A DNA stretch of 64,000 nucleotides from Flavobacterium humi (GTDB lineage: Bacteria > Bacteroidota > Bacteroidia > Flavobacteriales > Flavobacteriaceae). Shown piece by piece: positions 58,537-64,000 of this stretch; the stretch's first letter is position 1; the number at the start of each line of letters is the position of its first letter. A program made the position numbers and the translations under genes. The stretch is from contig NZ_SRLH01000005.1 of assembly GCF_004745595.1 (NCBI RefSeq), positions 186,001-250,000 on the forward strand, read 5' to 3'. The notes beneath the pieces are model-generated. The model worked only from the letters and a program-made list of their open reading frames with translations. It made no database searches and was not told the DNA's origin.

Positions 58537-61233
58537 ATGACAGTAAAATTTACCGCACGAACGCTCTTTTTTTTAGTATCCTTTGTTTTTTTAGGATTTG
58601 TTAATGGGAATGCCCAGGTAGGCGTAGGCACAACTACCCCGCAGGGAGCCCTTGATGTAACCTCTACTACGGATGGTCTTTTGATTCCCCGTATAGCATT
58701 GTCCGCTACAAATGTTGCGACAATTGCCACACCAACCACTTCCGAGCTGGTGTACAATACTTTTACATCTGCCGTAGGACCCAATCAGGTAACCCCGGGC
58801 TTTTATTACTGGGATGGAACGTCATGGGTAGCTGTCATTTCCTCGGGAAGCAATTCCGACTGGAAACAAACCGGTAATGCCGGAACGGTTGCAGGAACTA
58901 ATTTTGTTGGTACGACCGATGCTGTCGATTTTGTGACCAAAACCAATAATACCGAAAAAACAAGAGTGACCAGTGCCGGTAATTTCGGTATCGGGACTTC
59001 AACTCCGCAAGGGTCATTAGATGTTACCTCTACTACTGATGGTCTTTTGATTCCCCGAATCGCTTTAGCGGCTACCAATGTCGCTACTGTTGCCACACCC
59101 ACCACTTCTGAGTTGGTGTACAATACATTTACATCAGCCGTAGGGCCTAACCAGGTAACCCCTGGCTTTTATTACTGGAATGGATCCGCATGGATACCGG
59201 TTGTTACGGGCGCCAATTCCGATTGGACGTTAACAGGAAACGCCGGAACAGTTGCCGGCACCAATTTTGTCGGTACGACCGATGCTGTTGATTACGTGAC
59301 CAAAACCAACAATACAGAAAGAACAAGGGTAACCAGTGCTGGTAACTTTGGTATCGGTACAACCACACCTCAGGGATCATTGGATGTGACTTCTACTACT
59401 GATGGTCTTTTGATTCCCCGAATTGCTTTGGCGGCTACCAATGTTGCAACTGTTGCTACACCCACTACATCAGAACTTGTTTATAATACATTTACATCGG
59501 CCGTAGGGCCTAACCAGGTAACGCCTGGCTTTTATTACTGGAATGGATCCGCCTGGATTCCCGTGGTAACCGGCGCCAATGCCGATTGGACGTTAACCGG
59601 AAATGCCGGAACGGTTGCAGGGACTAATTTTGTTGGTACGACTGATGCTGTCGATTATGTTACCAAAACCAACAATACCGAAAAGACAAGGGTAACCAGC
59701 GCCGGAAATTTTGGCATCGGTACCGCAGCGCCAGCAGCAAAACTTGATGTAGCTGCCTCAACAACGGTAGTAAACAGTGTGGTAAATGCAACAGGAAGCA
59801 TCAATGATTTTTTACAGTACAATATTCAAAATACCAGTACAGGTACCCATGCACAAAGTGGTTATGCCGCCACTGCCGATAATGGGACCAATACCTCAGG
59901 GTTTGCCTGGATGGGAATCAATAACTCCACATTCAATTTTCCGGCAACTTATAATATTGGTGCTGCCAATGATGTAACTTTTATGGGAAGCGGCCAGGAC
60001 ATGTATATCGCCAATGCCAACAATACCAAATCGATCATATTTTCAACAGGAAAAGCCGCTTCGCCTCATTTTGACGAAAGGATGAAGATCTTAAATGGCG
60101 GTAGGGTGAGTATAAACAATACCGCTCCGGCAGCAAGCGATCAGCTTACCGTAACTTCAAGTACTACCAGTGCGTACGCGATCAATGGTTATTCTGCCAA
60201 TAACGGAAGCGGTGTCTATGGCTCGATTAGTTCGGGTACAACCACATTCGGAGCGGTGCAGGGAGAATATTTCGGTACGGCAAGTTCCGGTACGGGTCTC
60301 CGTGGGATTACTTTTTGTGCAACTGCCGGGACTACTTTAACCGATGCCAATTCAGCGGTTAATGGTCAGTTAGGAGCAGCAAACGGGAACAGTATTTTCT
60401 CTTTCGGTATCAAAGGCCAGGCGCTTAACAATGCCGGGAACCAGGTAGGAGGCGTTATCGGGATCATCAATAGTTCAGGAACCTATGGTATGTTAGGGTA
60501 CAGAAGAAGTACCGGAACATTGTATGCAGTGTTAGGGAATGCTGCTTATCAAAACAGTACTTCCAGAAGTTCCCAAACAGAGGAATCCAGCCAAATAGGT
60601 ATCGGGATCGAAGGAGAGTTTTTAGGAGGGCACATCAAAGGAGACCAATATGGATTGATTACCAAAGGAGGCCGTTTCGGATCCTACACAGACGGTACAG
60701 CCATTACCAACAAAGCCTATGCCGTAGTAAATGACAATGGCAGCGGTGAAAAAATCGCCACTTATGCCTCGACTTCCACTACTGTAGATGTTACTACAAA
60801 AGGAACCGGAGAATTGGTAAACGGTGTCGCCAGGATTGCATTCGATAAGAATTTTGCCGGCCTGGCCTCAAAAGACAAACCGGTTATTGTAACGGTTTCC
60901 CCAATGGGAGAAACAAACGGCGTGTATGTAGCGTCCGTTTCTGCAGATGGATTTACAGTTAAGGAAAATAAAGGAGGAACTTCAACAGTTTCGTTCTACT
61001 GGATTGCCGTTGCCGAAAAAAACAATGCCACATCTACCGAAGTGCCTAAAGAAGTCCTTGCCAAAGATTTCGATAGGAACCTGGACAGTGTCTTGTCTAT
61101 TGACGAAGATTCCAAAGACGCTGCAAAAGCCATGTGGTGGAACGGAAGATCGTTGGAATTTGGCAAATCAGCACCTGCAAAAGCACAGGCAAGAGGAGCG
61201 GCCGTTCTTGAAAACGCCAAGCCTAAAAGATAG
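58537..61233 (+). CDS. Secreted repeat protein, tail-fibre-like surface protein
   Basis: An 898-residue exported protein with signal peptide (FLGFVNGNAQ, to about 27). Three consecutive repeats of 122, 121 and 121 residues follow (58621-59712), each starting G(V/I)GT(T/S)TPQG(A/S)LDV and containing TPGFYYWDGTSW or TPGFYYWNGSAW. A Gly/Ser/Thr-rich middle part has GIGTAAPAAKLDV and further trimeric-looking stretches. The C-terminal 130 residues (KPVIVTVSPMGETNGVYVAS, STVSFYWIAVAEK) resemble the end domain of tail-fibre-like proteins. No T9SS sorting domain is seen. An adhesive role is inferred. Confidence 0.82.
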   Translation: MTVKFTARTLFFLVSFVFLGFVNGNAQVGVGTTTPQGALDVTSTTDGLLIPRIALSATNVATIATPTTSELVYNTFTSAVGPNQVTPGFYYWDGTSWVAVISSGSNSDWKQTGNAGTVAGTNFVGTTDAVDFVTKTNNTEKTRVTSAGNFGIGTSTPQGSLDVTSTTDGLLIPRIALAATNVATVATPTTSELVYNTFTSAVGPNQVTPGFYYWNGSAWIPVVTGANSDWTLTGNAGTVAGTNFVGTTDAVDYVTKTNNTERTRVTSAGNFGIGTTTPQGSLDVTSTTDGLLIPRIALAATNVATVATPTTSELVYNTFTSAVGPNQVTPGFYYWNGSAWIPVVTGANADWTLTGNAGTVAGTNFVGTTDAVDYVTKTNNTEKTRVTSAGNFGIGTAAPAAKLDVAASTTVVNSVVNATGSINDFLQYNIQNTSTGTHAQSGYAATADNGTNTSGFAWMGINNSTFNFPATYNIGAANDVTFMGSGQDMYIANANNTKSIIFSTGKAASPHFDERMKILNGGRVSINNTAPAASDQLTVTSSTTSAYAINGYSANNGSGVYGSISSGTTTFGAVQGEYFGTASSGTGLRGITFCATAGTTLTDANSAVNGQLGAANGNSIFSFGIKGQALNNAGNQVGGVIGIINSSGTYGMLGYRRSTGTLYAVLGNAAYQNSTSRSSQTEESSQIGIGIEGEFLGGHIKGDQYGLITKGGRFGSYTDGTAITNKAYAVVNDNGSGEKIATYASTSTTVDVTTKGTGELVNGVARIAFDKNFAGLASKDKPVIVTVSPMGETNGVYVASVSADGFTVKENKGGTSTVSFYWIAVAEKNNATSTEVPKEVLAKDFDRNLDSVLSIDEDSKDAAKAMWWNGRSLEFGKSAPAKAQARGAAVLENAKPKR
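58621..59712 (+). repeat. Three in-frame tandem repeats of 366, 363 and 363 bp
   Basis: Repeat starts at 58621, 58987 and 59350; a partial fourth begins at 59713. Units 2 and 3 encode nearly identical protein (a few substitutions such as N/A, R/K) yet differ at many third codon positions, so they are old copies kept by selection or rewritten by conversion. Confidence 0.95.
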
Positions 61234-61266
61234 ATTTAATCAAATTATCCTGAATAGATTACAGCA

Positions 61267-61306
61267 AAAACCTAATCGAATTTAATTCCAATTCGATTAG
61301 GTTTTT
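61267..61306 (+). terminator. Terminator after repeat protein
   Basis: AAACCTAATCGAATT / AATTCGATTAGGTTT stem, T-run following. Confidence 0.85.
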
Positions 61307-61399
61307 AATTATTTATGTTTATGGGAAAGCAAGCCCGGTTATGATTCTTGGCCGATGTTTTTTACTTTTGCAAAAAATTAATAAAGCCCCATTAAACGA

Positions 61400-62365
61400 A
61401 TGAAAAACAAATTATTTTTATTAGGATTTATGGCTTGTACTATGACTGCCGTAGCACAAACCCAGGAAACAACAGTTACCACGCAAACTCAGGAAGAGAA
61501 AGTAGAAAAAAACGAAAGCTGGTATTTCAAATTAGGAGGTTCTTACTTCATCCAGACAGCCGCTACAGAATTCCCAATCGTTAGTGGCCAATTGCCAAAC
61601 ACAGACGTATACGCTGCAGATGGTACCACTCTAATTTCAAGAGAAACCAACCACGGTTCTTTCGGAGAAGGATTCCGTTCAAGCCTAACGGCAGGTTACC
61701 GTTTTACAACCCGTTTAGGTGTTGAATTAGGTGTGAATTATTTCTCAGGAGAGAGCAAAACAATGGTACAGACGACTCACAGGTTAGTAGGAGCCGGACC
61801 AACTTTTGTTGACGGTAACGCAAAGGGAAAAATCAAAGCCCTTGATTTATCACCTGCTTTGGTTTTGTTTTTAGGGGAAGTGCATCACTTTGAACCTTAC
61901 ACTAAAGTAGGGGTAATCGTTCCTATCCACGGAGACCTGACTATCGAAACCAACCGTACCTACACCAACCCGGCCGGGACAACACACGCTTACGCTAAAG
62001 ACGTGGTAAAACCGGAACCAACCGTAGGATTTATGGCAGCCATCGGAACTTCTTACAAATTAGGGGAGCACATCTCTATTTTTGGTGAAATCGAATACCG
62101 TAACTTCACCGTTCACGGGAAATCCAAGGAAACGGAAGTATACGAAGAAAACGGTGTAGATAGATTATACACACCAACAGCTTTCCGTCCGGATGCTTCT
62201 TACTCAGCGAGCCACGTGAACTATGTAGAGCAATTGACTACTTCTTCCAACAGTAAAGTAACCAATGCCGCTAATTTTGATACTGGCAAAGCTACTGATG
62301 ACATCAGTTCTTACGTAGGAATCAGCGGATTAGGTTTGACATTAGGACTTAAATACACGTTGTAA
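61400..62365 (+). CDS. Outer-membrane beta-barrel protein
   Basis: A 321-residue protein with signal peptide (ACTMTAVAQ, about residue 20), a short polar Gln/Thr/Glu linker, then barrel strands (WYFKLGGSYFIQ, SSLTAGYRFTTRLGVELGVNYF, EPTVGFMAAIGTSYKLGEHISIFGEIEYRNF) and a last strand LTLGLKYTL. It fits the OmpA-like/OMP_b-brl class without peptidoglycan-binding domain. TACTTTTG about 30 bases upstream is an exact -7 box. Role unknown, probably structural or abundant. Confidence 0.82.
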   Translation: MKNKLFLLGFMACTMTAVAQTQETTVTTQTQEEKVEKNESWYFKLGGSYFIQTAATEFPIVSGQLPNTDVYAADGTTLISRETNHGSFGEGFRSSLTAGYRFTTRLGVELGVNYFSGESKTMVQTTHRLVGAGPTFVDGNAKGKIKALDLSPALVLFLGEVHHFEPYTKVGVIVPIHGDLTIETNRTYTNPAGTTHAYAKDVVKPEPTVGFMAAIGTSYKLGEHISIFGEIEYRNFTVHGKSKETEVYEENGVDRLYTPTAFRPDASYSASHVNYVEQLTTSSNSKVTNAANFDTGKATDDISSYVGISGLGLTLGLKYTL

Positions 62366-62383
62366 TCACAATACTCCATACAC

Positions 62384-62417
62384 GAAAAGGCCGCCTGTCA
62401 GGGCGGTCTTTTTTTAT
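62384..62417 (+). terminator. Terminator after beta-barrel gene
   Basis: GGCCGCC / GGGCGGTC stem with short loop and seven T. Confidence 0.82.
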
Positions 62418-62497
62418 GGGAAGAAGCTCATAAGAAAAAACAATCTGCAGATAGCTAAAACTGATTTTCAATCGGCAATCAATTCAAAATAAAAACC

Positions 62498-62505
62498 TAC
62501 TTTTG
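62498..62505 (+). promoter_or_regulatory. trxA -7 promoter box
   Basis: TACTTTTG, exact TAnnTTTG, 28 bases before the trxA start. Confidence 0.5.
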
Positions 62506-62533
62506 TTCAACAATTAATTAAAGAAATTTAAAA

Positions 62534-62851
62534 ATGGCACAAGCAATAACAGATGCAACTTTTGAAGAGTTGGTATTAAAATCAGATAAACCGGTATTAG
62601 TAGATTTTTGGGCAGCATGGTGCGGACCATGTAGAATGGTAGGCCCGATCATTGATGAAATTTCTTCAGAATACGAAGGAAAAGCAGTTGTAGGAAAGGT
62701 AGATGTAGATGCAAACCAGGAATTTGCCGCTAAATACGGTGTGCGTAACATTCCTACGGTTTTGGTATTCCAGAACGGGGAAGTAGTAGGCCGCCAGGTA
62801 GGAGTAGCTCCAAAAAACACCTATACTGAAGCGATCGACGCATTGCTATAA
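62534..62851 (+). CDS. trxA: Thioredoxin
   Basis: A 105-residue classic thioredoxin with VDFWAAWCGPCRM (C30, C33), cis-Pro in NIPTVLVF and the C-terminal helix. No signal peptide, so cytoplasmic disulfide reductase. Ends with a hairpin terminator, so separate from the DUF58 gene that follows. Confidence 0.97.
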   Translation: MAQAITDATFEELVLKSDKPVLVDFWAAWCGPCRMVGPIIDEISSEYEGKAVVGKVDVDANQEFAAKYGVRNIPTVLVFQNGEVVGRQVGVAPKNTYTEAIDALL

Positions 62852-62875
62852 TCTGTACATCAGACTATAAAAGAC

Positions 62876-62903
62876 AAAGCCTGGCGGAAGCCGGGCTTTT
62901 TTA
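62876..62903 (+). terminator. Terminator after trxA
   Basis: AAAGCCTGGC / GCCGGGCTTT stem with 4-base loop and T-run. Confidence 0.85.
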
Positions 62904-62995
62904 TTGCGCATACTTTCGCAGAAGCTCTTTTGCAATCACGAGCCTGCTAACTGCTACTGTAAACTGACACTGCAACCCCAATACTGTTTTTCAGG

Positions 62996-63073
62996 GCAGC
63001 AATTCCGGCTATCCGCTTTATCTTTTGTTTTTTAAAGAAAAAAACAAAAGGATGCCGCTGCTATCCGGGCTGC
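62996..63073. repeat. Long imperfect palindromic intergenic element
   Basis: Arms GCAGC...CCGGCTATCCGC...ATCTTTTGTTTTTT and its near-mirror (AAAAAAACAAAAGGAT...GC...TATCCGGGCTGC) fold into one hairpin of about 30 imperfect pairs. From memory, similar palindromes with a T-rich core and a TATCCG outer part are scattered between genes in Flavobacterium genomes. The rest of the 301-base gap between trxA and the DUF58 gene has CTGC/AAACTG-type low-complexity stretches. Confidence 0.6.
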
Positions 63074-63120
63074 AAACCGCCACTGCAAACTGCAAACTCA
63101 AAAATCATCTTCAAATCAAC

Positions 63121-63149
63121 TTGATTTTCAATTTTTCAAATTATCTTTG
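63121..63149 (+). promoter_or_regulatory. Promoter touching the DUF58 start codon
   Basis: TTG 63121-63123, 18 bases, TATCTTTG 63142-63149: an exact consensus promoter. The ATG at 63153 is only 3 bases after the -7 box, so the transcript would begin at or just after the start codon. Confidence 0.55.
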
Positions 63150-63152
63150 AGT

Positions 63153-64000
63153 ATGAATATCGACAATCAAATTGCCAAAATATCCAGCTTTGCGCATCTT
63201 GAGCTCCTGGCCAACCAAATCGTGGAGGGTTTCATCTCAGGGATGCACAAAAGCCCTTTCCATGGTTTCTCTGCCGAATTCGCGGAGCACAAAGTGTACA
63301 ATGCCGGCGAAAGCACCAAGCACATCGACTGGAAACTATTCGCCAAAACAGACCGTTTGTATACCAAGCGCTTCGAGGAAGAAACCAACCTCCGTTGCCA
63401 TCTTATCATTGATAACTCCTCCTCGATGCATTATCCGGCGCTTAAGGAGGGCCAGTTCTTCTATGAGAACAAAATTGGGTTTTCCGTCCTGGCTTCGGCT
63501 GTCTTGATGAATCTTTTGAAAAAGCAGCGGGATGCGGTCGGCCTGAGCATCTATTCCGATACGTACGAATACTATGCTCCTGAAAAAGGAAGCGACAGGC
63601 ACCACAGGATGCTGCTCAATATCCTCGAAAACGTGCTGCAAACCCCAAAAGCCGCCAAACAAACGGATACCATCACTTATTTGCACCAGATAGCCGAGAA
63701 AATGCACAGGCGTTCCATGATTGTCCTTTTTACCGATATGTTCCAGGGAGAAGATGACGAGCGTTTGTTCAAAGCCCTGCAGCATCTCAAACACAACAAA
63801 CATAAAGTGGTTTTGTTCCATGTGATTGATAAAAAAACCGAGTTCAATTTCAATTTTGACAACGCGCCACGCAAATTTATCGATCTCGAAACAGGCGAAC
63901 AGGTCAATTTATTTGCCGAAAATGTCAAAACCGACTACGAAAAAGTAGTCCAGGAATACTTTACCAAGGTAGCAAATACCTGTGCGCTTTATAAAATCAA
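63153..64000 (+). CDS. DUF58 domain protein (3' end outside window)
   Basis: The first 282 codons of a DUF58 protein, a group of vWA-like proteins that usually work with MoxR-type AAA ATPases. GFISGMHKSPFHGFSAEFAE, AGESTKHIDWKLFAKTDRLY and the vWA-like metal site LIIDNSSSMHYP are present. No moxR gene lies upstream (trxA does), so a partner would be downstream or elsewhere. Start chosen by family alignment (MNIDNQIAKISSFAH). Confidence 0.88.
   Translation, partial: MNIDNQIAKISSFAHLELLANQIVEGFISGMHKSPFHGFSAEFAEHKVYNAGESTKHIDWKLFAKTDRLYTKRFEEETNLRCHLIIDNSSSMHYPALKEGQFFYENKIGFSVLASAVLMNLLKKQRDAVGLSIYSDTYEYYAPEKGSDRHHRMLLNILENVLQTPKAAKQTDTITYLHQIAEKMHRRSMIVLFTDMFQGEDDERLFKALQHLKHNKHKVVLFHVIDKKTEFNFNFDNAPRKFIDLETGEQVNLFAENVKTDYEKVVQEYFTKVANTCALYKI

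Noticed and set aside
58537..61233. Prophage remnant
   Set aside because: Only the fibre-like style suggests it; a signal peptide is present and the neighbours are dnaE and ordinary membrane protein genes.

Overview
The window reads as chromosomal DNA from a member of the Flavobacteriaceae (Bacteroidota), most likely Flavobacterium or a close relative. Signs of this are two proteins with type IX secretion C-terminal sorting domains, SusC/TonB-type outer-membrane biology, DUF3078/DUF983/DUF350/DUF4178 families, a DnaE with a fused N-terminal exonuclease, an S16 protein with a long acidic tail, absence of Shine-Dalgarno sequences, and many starts preceded by the flavobacterial -7 box TAnnTTTG, sometimes with a TTG 17-23 bases upstream. 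There is no rRNA, prophage, IS element or CRISPR array; one tRNA (Ala-GGC) is present.

Layout. 1-6.9 kb: a truncated umuC-type polymerase, hit, greA (with a terminator-like hairpin in its leader), a Rieske-like lipoprotein, a thiamin-type TonB receptor behind a TPP riboswitch, lpxH and a papain-like lipoprotein protease. 7-22 kb: an HTH/NTF2-like protein, a TetA-like MFS pump, small membrane proteins, an AraC regulator, two T9SS cargo proteins, odhB-sucA, a beta-barrel protein and a beta-helix secreted protein. 22-31 kb: prenyl synthase; then a TetR-controlled regulon (MBL hydrolase; tetR-tolC-adaptor-RND pump) with two near-identical operator/promoter copies. 31-39 kb: DUF3078 protein, tRNA-Ala, a 2Fe-2S ferredoxin, then a tightly overlapping seven-gene operon with an AdoMet-decarboxylase-like protein, DUF4178, a tiny membrane protein, DUF350, a membrane-anchored aminopropyltransferase, a Tat-exported FAD oxidoreductase and a His-containing polytopic membrane protein. 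39-41.5 kb: DUF3050 protein, a 21-bp tandem repeat array and an acyl-CoA dehydrogenase.

41.8-50.3 kb is the most interesting block: a peptide-export island. It has three precursors with nearly identical 25-residue double-glycine leaders and cores with 4, 6 and 6 cysteines, a fourth divergent acidic Cys-free precursor, a TPR/AraC-type membrane regulator, a fused VKOR-thioredoxin oxidoreductase whose N-terminus looks like a catalytically dead C39 domain, a C39-peptidase ABC exporter and an HlyD adaptor. I infer a system that makes, oxidatively folds, cleaves and exports disulfide-rich peptides. Two of the peptide genes share a 5' element about 33 bp long and all three share its ATTGGG end.

50.3-64 kb returns to housekeeping: trmN6, rimM, rpsP, a lipoprotein with a phage-like insert, an RRM protein, dnaE, a surface protein with three 121-122-residue repeats, a beta-barrel protein, trxA and a truncated DUF58 gene.
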